Below are positions 7,727-17,548 of a stretch of 64,000 nucleotides of DNA, in pieces. Within the stretch, counting starts at the first letter, position 1. The number at the start of each line of letters is the position of its first letter. The stretch covers positions 124,001 through 188,000 of the forward strand of contig JAFEFC010000031.1 of the NCBI GenBank assembly GCA_018240785.1, given 5' to 3'. A program made the position numbers and the translations under genes. The notes under the pieces are model-generated. The model was not told where the DNA came from, ran no database searches, and saw only the letters and a program-made list of their open reading frames with translations. Source of the stretch: Pseudomonadota bacterium. GTDB taxonomy: Bacteria; Pseudomonadota; Gammaproteobacteria; Burkholderiales; Rhodocyclaceae.

Positions 7727-9181
7727 ATGAGCATCGAATTCCTCATCAACTGCACGCCACAGGAAACACGAGTGGCGATCGTCGAACAGGGCGTCGTGCA
7801 GGAACTGCACGTCGAACGCACGGCCAGCCGCGGCATCGTCGGCAACATCTACCTCGGCAAGGTGGTGCGCGTGCTGCCGGGCATGCAGTCGGCCTTCATC
7901 GACATCGGCCTGGAGCGCACCGCCTTCCTGCATGTGGCCGACATCTGGAGCGACCGCCAGAACGGCGAGGGCGCGCGGCCGATCGAGAAGATCCTCGCCG
8001 AAGGCCAGAGCCTGATGGTGCAGGTGCTGAAGGACCCGATCGGCACCAAGGGCGCGCGGTTGTCCACGCAGATCAGCATCGCCGGCCGGCTGCTCGTCTA
8101 CCTGCCGCAGGAGAAGCACATCGGCATCTCCCAGCGCATCGAGGATGAAGCCGACCGCGAGGCCTTGCGCGCGCGCCTCACCCGCCTGGTGCCGGCCGAC
8201 GAACCGGGCGGCTTCATCGTGCGCACGATGGCCGAATCCGCCTCCGACGACGAGCTCGCCGCCGACATCGCCTACCTGCGCAAGCTATGGCGCGAGATCG
8301 GCAACAGCACCACCGGCGCGTTTCCGCCCAAGGTGCTGCACGAAGATCTCGGCCTGGGCCAGCGCACGCTGCGCGACCTCGTCACCGACGACACCAGCCG
8401 CATCCGCATCGATTCGCGCGAGAACTTCCACAAGTTCGGCGCCTTCGCCGCCGAATACACGCCCAAGGTGCTGCCGCTGCTCGAGCACTACAGCGGCGAC
8501 CGCCCGCTGTTCGACCTCTACAACGTCGAGGAGGAGATCCAGAAGGCGCTCGCACGGCGGGTGGATCTCAAGTCCGGCGGCTACCTGATCATCGACCAGA
8601 CCGAGGCGATGACCACCGTCGATGTGAACACCGGCGGCTTCGTCGGCGCGCGCAACTTCGACGACACCATCTTCAAGACCAACCTCGAGGCCACCCATGC
8701 CATCGCGCGCCAACTGCGGCTGCGCAACCTCGGCGGCATCATCATCATCGACTTCATCGACATGGAGAACGTCGAGCACCGCGAGATGGTGCTCGACGAG
8801 TTCCGCAAGGTCTTGTCGCGCGACCACACCAAGATGAGCATCAACGGCTTCACCGCGCTCGGCCTGGTGGAGATGACGCGCAAGCGCACCCGCGAATCGC
8901 TCGCTCACCTGCTATGCGAGCCCTGCCCCACCTGCGGCGGGCGCGGCGAGGTGAAGACGGCACGCACGGTGGCCTACGAGATCCTGCGCGAACTGATCCG
9001 CGAGGCGCGCCAGTTCAACGCCAAGGAGTTCCGCGTGCTCGCCGGGCCGGACGTCATCGACCTCTTCCTGGACGAGGAAAGCCAGTCGCTGGCGATGCTG
9101 TCGGACTTCATCGACAAGAAGATCTCGCTGCACGCCGAGGCCAGCTACACGCAGGAACAGTTCGACATCGTGCTGCTGTAG
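7727..9181 (+). CDS. rng: Ribonuclease G
   Basis: A 484-residue RNase E/G family endonuclease, the size of RNase G without the long RNase E scaffold. It matures the 5' end of 16S rRNA and starts decay of some mRNAs. Features: N-terminal S1 domain split as in the family (IVGNIYLGKVVRVLPGMQSA), the DNase-I-like catalytic domain with DVNTGGF (Asp near 299) and IDFIDME (Asp near 342), and the zinc-link CEPCPTCGGRG near 397-407. The ATG at 7727 gives the canonical MSIEFLINCTPQETRVA start. Confidence 0.95.
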   Translation: MSIEFLINCTPQETRVAIVEQGVVQELHVERTASRGIVGNIYLGKVVRVLPGMQSAFIDIGLERTAFLHVADIWSDRQNGEGARPIEKILAEGQSLMVQVLKDPIGTKGARLSTQISIAGRLLVYLPQEKHIGISQRIEDEADREALRARLTRLVPADEPGGFIVRTMAESASDDELAADIAYLRKLWREIGNSTTGAFPPKVLHEDLGLGQRTLRDLVTDDTSRIRIDSRENFHKFGAFAAEYTPKVLPLLEHYSGDRPLFDLYNVEEEIQKALARRVDLKSGGYLIIDQTEAMTTVDVNTGGFVGARNFDDTIFKTNLEATHAIARQLRLRNLGGIIIIDFIDMENVEHREMVLDEFRKVLSRDHTKMSINGFTALGLVEMTRKRTRESLAHLLCEPCPTCGGRGEVKTARTVAYEILRELIREARQFNAKEFRVLAGPDVIDLFLDEESQSLAMLSDFIDKKISLHAEASYTQEQFDIVLL

Positions 9182-9188
9182 CCGCGCC

Positions 9189-10139
9189 GTGAGCTCAGGC
9201 GCACATCCACGCGAACCACAGGCCGCGCAGTTGCGCAGCGGCCTCGCCCGCTACTTCGCCGCGACGCGGCCGGCCTTCCTGACCGTGACGCTGGTCGGCT
9301 GCCTGATCGGGCTGGCCGCCGCGCACCGCGACGGCGTGGCGATCGATGCGCTGACGGCGCTGGGCACGGTGTTGCTGGCCGTAGTCGTGCATGCCGGCGT
9401 GAATGTCATCAACGATTACCACGATGCGCGCAGCGGCGCCGACGCGGCCAACACTCGCCGCCTGTTTCCTTTCACCGGCGGCAGCCGCTTCATCCAGAAC
9501 GGCGTGCTGAGCGAGCCTGCGGTCGGCCGCTACGGCTACCTGCTGCTTGCTGCGGTGGTGCCCGCCGGGCTGCTGCTCGCCTGGCAGACGGGCGCGGGGC
9601 TGCTCGCCATCGGCGCCGCAGGGCTCTTCGTCGGCTGGGCCTACTCCGCGCCGCCGCTGGCGCTGATGAGCCGCGGCCTGGGCGAGCTGGCGATCGCCGC
9701 CGGCTGGCTGCTGGTGGTGGTCGGCAGCGATTACGTGCAGCGCCACGCCTTCGCGCCGCTGCCGCTCGCGGCGGGGCTGTCGTATGCGTTGCTGGTGGCG
9801 AACCTGCTGTTCATCAACCAGTTCCCCGACCATGACGGCGATGCCGCGACCGCGAAGCGCACGCTGGTGGTGCGGCTCGGCCCGCAGGTGGCGAAATGGG
9901 GCTACCTGCTGATCGCCATCTTTGCCTACGGCTGGCTGGTGGCGATGGTGGCGCGCAAGGTGCTGCCACAGCAGACCGCTGCGGCAGCGATGACGCTGGT
10001 GCTGTCGTTTTCCGCGGCGCGCGAGCTGCTGCACCACGCGGAGGACCCGCCGGCACTGGCGCCGGCGATCAAGCGCACGATACTCGCCACCAACCTGCAT
10101 GGCCTGCTCCTCGCCGCTGCGCTGGCCTGGGGGCGCTGA
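9189..10139 (+). CDS. UbiA-superfamily membrane prenyltransferase
   Basis: A 316-residue integral membrane protein with both aspartate-rich prenyl-diphosphate sites of the UbiA superfamily: NVINDYHDARSGAD near residues 74-87 and FINQFPDHDGDAATAKRTL near 207-225. About eight to nine hydrophobic helices. The pattern (CLIGLAAAHRDG, RLFPFTGGSRFIQNG) resembles MenA-like polyprenyltransferases and related uncharacterised proteins more than the UbiA of ubiquinone synthesis. No menaquinone genes flank it, so the acceptor is unknown. The start is a GTG at 9189, 7 bases after rng. Confidence 0.8.
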   Translation: MSSGAHPREPQAAQLRSGLARYFAATRPAFLTVTLVGCLIGLAAAHRDGVAIDALTALGTVLLAVVVHAGVNVINDYHDARSGADAANTRRLFPFTGGSRFIQNGVLSEPAVGRYGYLLLAAVVPAGLLLAWQTGAGLLAIGAAGLFVGWAYSAPPLALMSRGLGELAIAAGWLLVVVGSDYVQRHAFAPLPLAAGLSYALLVANLLFINQFPDHDGDAATAKRTLVVRLGPQVAKWGYLLIAIFAYGWLVAMVARKVLPQQTAAAAMTLVLSFSAARELLHHAEDPPALAPAIKRTILATNLHGLLLAAALAWGR

Positions 10140-10254
10140 GGCCGGCGTTGCCACCCAGGCGGTGGCGTGTGCGCCTGTACAAAGATTCACTTTCCCCGCG
10201 TAAGCCTCGGCGCGCGCTGGTAGACTTCGCGCAAACAGCCTCGCCCGGAACATC

Positions 10255-10854
10255 ATGATCGGACGCCTTACCGGCACCCTGCTGGAAAAGAACCCACCGC
10301 AGATCCTCGTCGACGTGCACGGCGTCGGCTACGAGCTGGACGTGCCGATGAGCACCTTCTACGGCTTGCCGGCCGTCGGCGCGCAGCTCAGCCTGCACAC
10401 CCACTTCGTCGTGCGCGAAGACGGACACTTCCTGTTCGGCTTCGCCACTGACGAAGAGCGCGCCACCTTCCGCCAGTTGCTCAAGGTGTCGGGCATCGGC
10501 GCGCGCATGGCGCTGGCGGTGCTGTCCGGGCTGTCGGTGAATGACCTCGCGCAGGCGGTGGCGCTGCAGGAGGCCGGGCGACTGGTGAAGATTCCCGGCA
10601 TCGGCAAGAAGACCGCCGAGCGCCTGCTGCTGGAACTGCGCGACAAGCTCGGCAAGGCGTTGCCCAGCGTCGCCGGCGCGCGCCTCGCGGCCCTGCCCGA
10701 CGCGGCGCCGGACGCCAGGAGCGACATCCTCAACGCCCTGCTGGCGCTGGGCTACAACGAACGCGAGGCGCTGGGCGCGATGAAGGGCCTGGCAGAGGAC
10801 GTGGGCGTGTCCGAGGGCATCCGCCAGGCGCTGAAGGCCTTGTCGAAGTCATGA
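10255..10854 (+). CDS. ruvA: Holliday junction DNA helicase subunit RuvA
   Basis: A 199-residue RuvA, the junction-recognition subunit that grips a four-way junction as a tetramer and loads RuvB. Domain I begins [20 protein letters not shown]; domain II has two helix-hairpin-helix motifs ([19 protein letters not shown] and [19 protein letters not shown]); domain III, which contacts RuvB, ends in the ALKALSKS tail. It is followed 103 bases later by ruvB. ruvC is not here but at 44329, although the three are often adjacent in related genomes. Confidence 0.96.
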   Translation: MIGRLTGTLLEKNPPQILVDVHGVGYELDVPMSTFYGLPAVGAQLSLHTHFVVREDGHFLFGFATDEERATFRQLLKVSGIGARMALAVLSGLSVNDLAQAVALQEAGRLVKIPGIGKKTAERLLLELRDKLGKALPSVAGARLAALPDAAPDARSDILNALLALGYNEREALGAMKGLAEDVGVSEGIRQALKALSKS

Positions 10855-10878
10855 GCCGGCGCGCGCCTTCTTCAAGCA

Positions 10879-10928
10879 GGAGCGGACCTGGCCGCGACCG
10901 ACCTCCCATCGCGGCCAGGTCCGCTTCC
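10879..10928. repeat. REP-like palindrome between ruvA and ruvB
   Basis: Inverted arms 10879-10897 and 10909-10928 of the same family as the repeat at 1586-1655 (here GGAGCGGACCTGGCCGCGA). The loop is only 11 bases. It sits inside what should be the ruvAB transcript and might affect message stability or relative expression; that role is inference. Confidence 0.78.
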
Positions 10929-10957
10929 ACCGTGCAGACCGCACCGTCAAGGCAGCC

Positions 10958-12016
<1,059 letters not shown>

Positions 12017-12027
12017 CGTCGCAGCCC

Positions 12028-12381
12028 ATGCGCAGCTTTCAGGTGCTGATGTTCACGCTGTGCCTGGTCGGCGGCCTCTACCTGGTGATGCAGGCGCCGG
12101 ATTTCTTCATGCCCGACCGCTGGAACCCCGCAAGCGGCTGGCAGTTCGGCGCCACCGCCTCGCGCCTGCTGGGCGGCGGCTTGCTCGCCACGGCCGCGGC
12201 AGGGGCGAACTATCTGCAGAATTTCTATTACAGCGACAGGCGCCGCCTGCCGGGTCCCGCGGCGCAACGGCGCCACTTCATGCTGCTGGCGCTGGCACTG
12301 GCGCTGATCGCCGCGGCCTTGATGACGGCCGTACCGACGCCCAACCCGGATTACCGCCCGCCGACCGCACAGCGGCAGTGA
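12028..12381 (+). CDS. Small hypothetical membrane protein
   Basis: A 117-residue protein I do not recognise. It has a hydrophobic N-terminal segment (VLMFTLCLVGGLYLVMQA), a middle segment with possible weak membrane affinity (ASRLLGGGLLATAAAGANYL) and a strong C-terminal helix (FMLLALALALIAAALMTAV), with a basic stretch (YSDRRRLPGPAAQRR) between them. It lies 11 bases after ruvB and is probably co-transcribed. Codon use and GC match the neighbours. No function can be proposed. Confidence 0.62.
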   Translation: MRSFQVLMFTLCLVGGLYLVMQAPDFFMPDRWNPASGWQFGATASRLLGGGLLATAAAGANYLQNFYYSDRRRLPGPAAQRRHFMLLALALALIAAALMTAVPTPNPDYRPPTAQRQ

Positions 12382-12426
12382 GCGGTCCCGGCCAGTTGCG
12401 TGCGCTGCAGGGCTGCGAGCGCCGGC

Positions 12427-12921
12427 TCAATCGCCCAGCAGCCGCCGAGCCCGATCCGCGGTTTCGACGATCTCGCCAAGCTGACGCGACGCGAGCAGCG
12501 AACCGAAGTGAGTCAGCGCTTCATGCGTGACGAAAAGGTGACCATTCTCGCGCCGGCTGATCCAGCCCAGCTCGATCAGGCGGGAGATCTTGCGCCGCAC
12601 CGTCTCGCGCGGCAGGCCGGTGGCGGCCGCGATCGAATAGGCATTGCAGGGGCGCAACAGACAGTCTTGCGGACCAGTACAGGGCTCCTCCGACTTGGGA
12701 TCGCGGTCGCCGTTCTCCCTCGCGCCGATATTGTGCAGCGCGATTTCGCCAAGCAGGATAGGCAGCAGGATGTCGCGATCGAACTCCTCGAACCAGCGCT
12801 TGAGGTTTCGGATCTCGTGTCGCGCGAGCAGCAGCGCGACCGGCTTGAGAAGGCGCGTGGGTGACGGCTCGGCGCAGGCCGCATCAGCAGCGACCACATT
12901 CTTATCTTTTCTCGTGGGCAT
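12427..12921 (-). CDS. Winged-helix DNA-binding protein of unknown role
   Basis: A 164-residue protein with a likely winged helix-turn-helix in its C-terminal half: SIAAATGLPRETVRRKISRL is a good recognition helix-turn-helix, followed by ELGWISRRENGHLFVT as the wing. The N-terminal half (ARHEIRNLKRWFEEFDRDI) is helical, and a cysteine-bearing loop (CTGPQDCLLRPCN, three Cys) could bind metal or sense redox; that is speculative. It is monocistronic, facing the ruvB operon tail to tail. A palindrome TTTACGGTAAA at 12929-12939, directly upstream of the start, could be its own operator. The spacer behind it is more AT-rich than the surroundings. Regulator of unknown targets. Confidence 0.6.
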   Translation of the reverse strand: MPTRKDKNVVAADAACAEPSPTRLLKPVALLLARHEIRNLKRWFEEFDRDILLPILLGEIALHNIGARENGDRDPKSEEPCTGPQDCLLRPCNAYSIAAATGLPRETVRRKISRLIELGWISRRENGHLFVTHEALTHFGSLLASRQLGEIVETADRARRLLGD

Positions 12922-12928
12922 GTCGGCC

Positions 12929-12939
12929 TTTACGGTAAA
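12929..12939. promoter_or_regulatory. Candidate operator palindrome upstream of the winged-helix gene
   Basis: An 11-base perfect palindrome TTTACGGTAAA lies 8 bases before the ATG of the winged-helix gene, in an AT-rich patch of an otherwise very GC-rich region. Position and symmetry fit autorepression, but nothing else in the window carries a second copy that I saw. Confidence 0.3.
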
Positions 12940-13090
12940 AAACGGTGTGCGCTTGACCCACCGACCGTCAATCGTGCCTTTGTCTTTGTTATTAGGTTTC
13001 GATCATTTTCTAATCTTGGAGCGCGAGGATATCCGAAGCCAGGCGGCAGCCCCTGTGACCAAGTACCCAAAGTGGGCGTTTAAATACTTC

Positions 13091-14023
13091 TTATGAAGCG
13101 GGGCCAGACTTTTTCGCCCGCGGATGGGCCGCGTCATACACCTTGGCGAGATGCTGGAAATCGAGATGGGTGTACACCTGGGTGCTGCGGATGCTGGCGT
13201 GGCCGAGCAGTTCCTGCACCGCGCGCAGGTCGCCGCTCGACTGCAGCAGGTGGCTGGCGAAGCTGTGGCGCAGCATGTGCGGATGGACATGCACGCCCAG
13301 GCCCAGGCTGCTGGCGCGCAACGCCAGCCGGCTGCGGATGGCGCTCGCGCTCATGCGCCGGCCGCTGCGGGTGACGAACAGTGCGGGCTCCGCCGCGCAG
13401 GGCAGTTGCGCGCGCGCCGCCGACCAGGCGCGCAGCGCGGCCCACGCCTTCTCGCCGACCGGCACGCTGCGGCTGCGGCCGCGCTTGCCGGTGACGGTGA
13501 CCATGCCTTCGGCCGCATCCAGGCCCTTGCCCACATCCAGCGCAGCCAGTTCGGCCAGGCGCAGGCCGGAGGAGTAGAACAACTCGAACATCGCCAGGTC
13601 GCGGACTTCGAGCACGCTGTCGGGCGCCGGGTCGAGCAGGGCCTGCGCCTGGTCCGGCGACAGCACCCGCGGCAGGCGCGCCGGCGATTTCGGCGCGCGC
13701 AGGCCATCGACCGGGTTGGCGCGCAGGCCACGGTGGCGGATCAGCCAGCGATACAGGCCGCGCCACGCCGACAGGCAGCGCGCGATGGATCGGCCTGACA
13801 GGCCTCCCGCGTGCAGGCGGCCGATGAAGCGGCGGATGTCGTGCGCAGTGAGCACGGCGACGTCGCGCCCGTCGGCGAGCCGCTGCAGCGCGGCCAGGTC
13901 CTTGCGGTAGGCCTGCAGCGTCAGCGGCGCGGCGCGGCGCTGCGTCGCCAGCCAGGCGAGCCACTCCTCGCCGGCCGGAGGCAGGGCTGCGGCTCCGGCG
14001 TCTTCGTTCAGGCGCTCACGCAC
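13091..14023 (-). CDS. xerC: Tyrosine recombinase XerC
   Basis: About 310 residues from a GTG at 14023 (VRERLNEDAGAAALPPAGEE); the frame stays open further upstream, but that part overlaps DUF484 and is not XerC-like. The N-terminal SAM-like core-binding domain (TLQAYRKDLAALQRLA) is followed by the catalytic domain with SSGLRLAELAALDV (first Arg), the beta-hairpin TVTGKRGRSRSVPVG (Lys), HPHMLRHSFASHLL (His-Arg) and GHASIRSTQVYTHLDF (His and nucleophile Tyr). With XerD it resolves chromosome dimers at dif. The dapF-DUF484-xerC order is the standard housekeeping context, so this is not a phage or integron integrase. It overlaps DUF484 by 16 bases. Confidence 0.93.
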   Translation of the reverse strand: MRERLNEDAGAAALPPAGEEWLAWLATQRRAAPLTLQAYRKDLAALQRLADGRDVAVLTAHDIRRFIGRLHAGGLSGRSIARCLSAWRGLYRWLIRHRGLRANPVDGLRAPKSPARLPRVLSPDQAQALLDPAPDSVLEVRDLAMFELFYSSGLRLAELAALDVGKGLDAAEGMVTVTGKRGRSRSVPVGEKAWAALRAWSAARAQLPCAAEPALFVTRSGRRMSASAIRSRLALRASSLGLGVHVHPHMLRHSFASHLLQSSGDLRAVQELLGHASIRSTQVYTHLDFQHLAKVYDAAHPRAKKSGPAS

Positions 14024-14655
14024 GTCAAGGCGGCGGCCACCAGGTCGCCGATGCGGCCGAGGTAGAGCGTGCCCATCTCGGGGTAGAAGCGCTCGGGTTC
14101 GGCGCTGCCCAGGGCCAGCGCGCCCACCGTCTCGCCGCGATGGCGCAGCGGGATCAACGCGATGGAGCGCACATGGGGCGCGGCTTCGCCGAACCAGCTC
14201 AGCACCTCGATGCTGTCCGGCGCGCCGCAGTAGGGATGGCGCAGGCCCTCGACATGATTGCGCACGGCCTGGCCGACTGCGGCGCCGGCATCCTCTGCAG
14301 CCGCGTCGCGCCACAGCCGCAGGGCGACATGCGGTACCGAGAAATCCTCCTGCAGGCTGGCGAACACCGCATGCCGCAAGCCGGCCAGGCTGCGCCCCTG
14401 GAGCAGCGCCACGGCGAGGTGGTGCACCTTCTCGCTGATGTCGTCGTTCTCTTCGCCGAAGCGGATCAGCTCGGACAGTTTCTGCTCGAGCTGGCCGATC
14501 TTGTCGCGCAGCGCGTGCAACTGGCGCTCGGCAAGCGAGATCGCCTGGCCGCCGTGGGTCGGATGCGGCACCGTGAGACGGGTGAACAGCTCGCCGTGCT
14601 CGCTGAGGAAATCGGGGTTGTCGCGCAGGTAGCGGGCGACGTCTTCGGCATTCAT
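14008..14655 (-). CDS. DUF484 family protein (GAF-like)
   Basis: A 215-residue DUF484 protein. The N terminus MNAEDVARYLRDNPDFLSEH and the following coiled segment (LHALRDKIGQLEQKLSELI) are diagnostic; the C-terminal part has a GAF-like fold pattern with IALIPLRHRGETVGALALGS. The family has no proven function but nearly always lies between dapF and xerC, as here. It starts 84 bases after dapF and overlaps xerC. Confidence 0.9.
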   Translation of the reverse strand: MNAEDVARYLRDNPDFLSEHGELFTRLTVPHPTHGGQAISLAERQLHALRDKIGQLEQKLSELIRFGEENDDISEKVHHLAVALLQGRSLAGLRHAVFASLQEDFSVPHVALRLWRDAAAEDAGAAVGQAVRNHVEGLRHPYCGAPDSIEVLSWFGEAAPHVRSIALIPLRHRGETVGALALGSAEPERFYPEMGTLYLGRIGDLVAAALTCVSA

Positions 14656-14739
14656 CGAGGCAGCTCCAGCCGGGCGCAGCGGGCCCGGATCAAGGCCGGA
14701 TCAGTTCCGGCCGGAAATGGCAGAAAGTTCGGTGCAGAC

Positions 14740-15573
14740 TCAGGCGAGCTCCATCTCGCCTTCGAACACGGTCGTCGCGGGGCCGGTCATCAGCACCGGC
14801 GCGCCCTCGCCCGGCCACGCGATCTCCAGCGCGCCGCCGCGGGTATCCACTCGCACCGGCGATTCCAGCAGGCCGCGCAGGATGCCGGCGACCACCGCCG
14901 CGCAGGCGCCGGTGCCGCAGGCGAGGGTCTCGCCCGCTCCGCGCTCGAACACGCGCAGGCGGATGTGATGGGCATCGACCACCTGCATGAAACCGGCGTT
15001 GACGCGCGCAGGGAAGCGCTCGTGGCGCTCGATCAGCGCGCCCTGCGCCGCGACCGGCGCGGCATCGACGTCGGCCACCACCTGCACCGCGTGCGGATTG
15101 CCCATCGACACCGCGGTCATCGCCACCGAGTCGGCGCCGACCTGCAACGGCTGCACCACCGCGTCGGACTCGGACACGAAGGGAACGTCGGCCGGCTTCA
15201 GCACCGGCACGCCCATGTCCACCGTCACCAGGCCGTCGTCGCGCAGGCGCGGCGCGATGATGCCGGCACGCGTCTCGACGCGGATCTCGCGCTTGTCGGT
15301 GAGCTTCTTGTCGTGCACGAAGCGCACGAAGCAGCGCGCGCCGTTGCCGCACTGCTCCACCTCGCCGCCGTCGGCGTTGAAGATGCGGTAGCGGAAATCC
15401 ACGCCCGGCTGGGTCGCCGGCTCGACCACCAGCAACTGGTCGCAACCGACGCCGAAATGGCGGTCGGCGATGGCGGTGACGCGCGCGGGCGTCAGCTCGA
15501 CGGCAGCGCGGGTGGCATCGATCACGACGAAGTCGTTGCCGAGGCCGTGCATCTTGGTAAAGCGCAATCTCAT
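14740..15573 (-). CDS. dapF: Diaminopimelate epimerase
   Basis: A 277-residue cofactor-independent racemase that interconverts LL- and meso-diaminopimelate for lysine and peptidoglycan. The two catalytic cysteines are in place: EQCGNGARC (Cys about 75) and [12 protein letters not shown] (Cys about 219). The N terminus [19 protein letters not shown] is typical. It lies 23 bases after the acyltransferase gene in a leftward operon lpxL-like, lpxL-like, dapF, DUF484, xerC. Confidence 0.95.
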   Translation of the reverse strand: MRLRFTKMHGLGNDFVVIDATRAAVELTPARVTAIADRHFGVGCDQLLVVEPATQPGVDFRYRIFNADGGEVEQCGNGARCFVRFVHDKKLTDKREIRVETRAGIIAPRLRDDGLVTVDMGVPVLKPADVPFVSESDAVVQPLQVGADSVAMTAVSMGNPHAVQVVADVDAAPVAAQGALIERHERFPARVNAGFMQVVDAHHIRLRVFERGAGETLACGTGACAAVVAGILRGLLESPVRVDTRGGALEIAWPGEGAPVLMTGPATTVFEGEMELA

Positions 15574-15596
15574 CTGACAGGTCCGGAAGTTTCAGA

Positions 15597-16466
15597 TCAG
15601 TACAGCTTGGGCTCGCCGGGCGGCCGCGTCTTGAAGCGGCGATGCACCCAGTAGTACTGCTCGGGCATGGTGCGGATCACGCCCTCGAGCCAGGTGTTCA
15701 TGCGCGCCACGTCGGTGTCGACATCGGCGCCGGGGAAATTGTCCCACGCCGCGCCGATGTGCAGCACGCAGCCGCCTTCAGGCTGCAGGCGCGCGACGCA
15801 GGGCAGCACCACCGCGTCCGCCAGCCGCGCCAGCCGCGGCAGGCCGGAGATGGTGGCGGCCGGAATGCCGAAGAACGGCACGAAGATCGATTCGCGCGGG
15901 CCGTAGTCGAGGTCGGGCAGATAGTAGAAGGGCCGCCCCGACTTCATCGCCTTCACCGTGTTGCGCACGCCATCGCTGCGCGACAGCAGCAACTGGTCGC
16001 CGAAGCGGCTGCGGCCGTGGTAGAGCCAGCGGTCGAACACCTTGTTCTTCTGCCGCGCGTAGATGCTGACGGCGTTGATCTCGAGGGTGAGCCGGGTGCC
16101 GGCCATGTCGAGGCCGAGGAAATGCGGCGCGAGCAGGATCACCGCGCGCCCCTCGTCCTGCGCCCGCCGCAGATGCTCCAGGCCTTCGATGCGCACCAGC
16201 TCCCGCAGGCGTTCCGCGCTTGCCCACCACAGCAGGCCACGCTCGAGCAGGCTGCGGCCGAGCAGCGCGAAGTGCTGGCGGGCCAGGCGCCGGCGCGCGA
16301 GGTCGTCGAGTTCCGGGAAGCACAGCCGCAGGTTGGTGAGGACCACATGGCGGCGCCAGCGCGCGAACGGATACAGCAGCAGGCCGAAGCCGCGCCCCAG
16401 GCGCACAAGCAGCGGCAGCGGCAGCAGGTGCAGCAGCCAGATCAGACCGACGACGAGATGGCTCAT
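15597..16466 (-). CDS. Lipid A late acyltransferase, LpxL/LpxM family, copy 1
   Basis: A 289-residue Kdo-dependent lipid A acyltransferase family protein, inner-membrane anchored by LVVGLIWLLHLLPLPLLVRL near the N terminus. The catalytic HX4D motif is APHFLGLD; PFYYLPDLDYGPRESIFVPF and the C-terminal EQYYWVHRRFKTRPPGE are further family signatures. It adds a secondary acyl chain to the lipid A precursor. It overlaps the upstream paralogue by 4 bases (ATGA), so the pair is probably translated together and supplies the two late acyl transfers. Which one is LpxL and which LpxM cannot be read from sequence alone. Confidence 0.9.
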   Translation of the reverse strand: MSHLVVGLIWLLHLLPLPLLVRLGRGFGLLLYPFARWRRHVVLTNLRLCFPELDDLARRRLARQHFALLGRSLLERGLLWWASAERLRELVRIEGLEHLRRAQDEGRAVILLAPHFLGLDMAGTRLTLEINAVSIYARQKNKVFDRWLYHGRSRFGDQLLLSRSDGVRNTVKAMKSGRPFYYLPDLDYGPRESIFVPFFGIPAATISGLPRLARLADAVVLPCVARLQPEGGCVLHIGAAWDNFPGADVDTDVARMNTWLEGVIRTMPEQYYWVHRRFKTRPPGEPKLY

Positions 16467-17392
16467 CGCTCGCCCCCTGCGCTGCGCTCACCGCCATCGG
16501 CCGCCCCGGCACCGGCATCGCGAGCGGACGCCCCGCCATCGGCGTCTTCTTCGGAGCGCACGGAACGCGGCGTCTTGTAGCGGTTGTAGCCCCACAGGTA
16601 TTGCTCGGGACGCAGCATGATCAGGCGCTCGACTTCGCGGTTGATGGTGGCGCAGCGCGCCTCGAGATCGCCTTCCAGCGGCAGGGTCGGCGGATACAGG
16701 CGCATCACGAAACCTTCCCCGCGCGGCAGGCGCTCGACCCAGCAGTAGAGGGTGCGCACGCCCTTCACCTCGGCCAGGCGCGCCGCCAGCGTCATCGTCC
16801 ACGCCGCACGGCCGAAGAACGCCGCCCACACGCCTTCGCCCGCGCCCGGCACCTGGTCGGGCAGCATGCCGACCGCGCCGCGGCCGCGCAGTGTCTTCAC
16901 CAGCTGGCGCACGCCCGACAAATCGGCCGGCGCCGCGCGCAATTGCGGCCGGCTGCGCCCCTGCTCCATCAGCGGCGCCAGCGCCGACTTGCGCGGCGGC
17001 CGGTAGAGCACGGTGATGGGCTCGCGCGTGGCGATGTACTGCGCGTTGATCTCGAAGCAGCCCAGGTGCGGCGTGATGAACAGCAGGCCGGCACCGTCGC
17101 GGCGCGCCTCCTCGACCAGCTCCCAGCCCTCGACGCGCACCTTCTGCATGACTTCCTCGACCGGTCGCAGCCACACCCAGGCGATCTCGATGAACTGGCG
17201 GCCGGTTTCGGCGATCGCCGCGCGCAGCAGGCGCTCGTCCTCGCGCCCGAGGGCATTAAAGAGGTTCTGCCGCAGGCGACGGCGGTAGGTGGGCGACGCC
17301 GCGTACGTGATCCAGCCCGCCCAGCCACCGAGGCGGTGCAGCCAGGACAGGGGAAGACGGGCGAGAAGGCGGAACAGGGATTGGACGATCAC
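16463..17392 (-). CDS. Lipid A late acyltransferase, LpxL/LpxM family, copy 2
   Basis: A 309-residue paralogue of the next gene in the operon, from a GTG start at 17392. It has an N-terminal membrane segment (LLARLPLSWLHRLGGWAGWI), the HX4E catalytic motif in ITPHLGCFEINA, MLPDQVPGAGEGVWAAFFG and the C-terminal EQYLWGYNRYKT. The last 30 residues are an Asp/Ala/Gly-rich tail absent from most family members. First gene of the leftward operon and divergent from metK; its promoter must lie near or inside the metK promoter region (17393-17460). Confidence 0.9.
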   Translation of the reverse strand: MIVQSLFRLLARLPLSWLHRLGGWAGWITYAASPTYRRRLRQNLFNALGREDERLLRAAIAETGRQFIEIAWVWLRPVEEVMQKVRVEGWELVEEARRDGAGLLFITPHLGCFEINAQYIATREPITVLYRPPRKSALAPLMEQGRSRPQLRAAPADLSGVRQLVKTLRGRGAVGMLPDQVPGAGEGVWAAFFGRAAWTMTLAARLAEVKGVRTLYCWVERLPRGEGFVMRLYPPTLPLEGDLEARCATINREVERLIMLRPEQYLWGYNRYKTPRSVRSEEDADGGASARDAGAGAADGGERSAGGER

Positions 17393-17431
17393 GTCGATCA
17401 GCAGGAAATCACGCTCGGCGGGCCGGAGCGT

Positions 17432-17459
17432 TTGACCTCCGGATGCAGCTTCGTATAAT
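17432..17459 (+). promoter_or_regulatory. Strong sigma-70-type promoter for metK
   Basis: TTGACC (17432-17437) and TATAAT (17454-17459) are separated by 16 bases, the best promoter match seen in the window apart from that of the tRNA. Transcription would start near 17466, immediately before the first stem of the riboswitch-like leader. Confidence 0.8.
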
Positions 17460-17468
17460 TATGACTTA

Positions 17469-17548
17469 GCCGCCGAGTTAACTCGACAACTTGCAGGGCG
17501 GCCACCGCGGGGCGAAGCGTCCCGATCGGCAAAACAAGTTCTGCTAAA
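17469..17548 (+). promoter_or_regulatory. SAM-II-like riboswitch aptamer in the metK leader
   Basis: The layout matches an H-type pseudoknot of the SAM-II class. P1 is GCCGCC (17469-17474) with GGCGGC (17497-17502). Loop 1 holds AACTTGCAG, whose AACTTG (17488-17493) pairs with CAAGTT (17535-17540). The 3' side reads AAAACAAG..GCTAAA (17531-17548), which from memory matches the conserved CUUGCAG...AAACAAG..GCUAAA of SAM-II. An extra hairpin at about 17505-17529 is inserted in loop 3. Downstream, GCTGCTC (17555-17561) is complementary to GAGCAGC (17626-17632), which overlaps the metK ribosome site, so translational control is likely. SAM binding is inferred from motif and gene. Confidence 0.75.

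Noticed and set aside
13070-13115. The xerC 3' end (AAGCGGGGCCAGACTTTT) as the border of a transposon-like repeat
   Set aside because: It resembles border motifs I recall from betaproteobacterial repeats, but there is no second copy or transposase in the window to support it.
13091-14023. XerC as a phage, integron or island integrase
   Set aside because: It sits in the conserved dapF-DUF484-xerC order with no att-like repeats or phage genes nearby.
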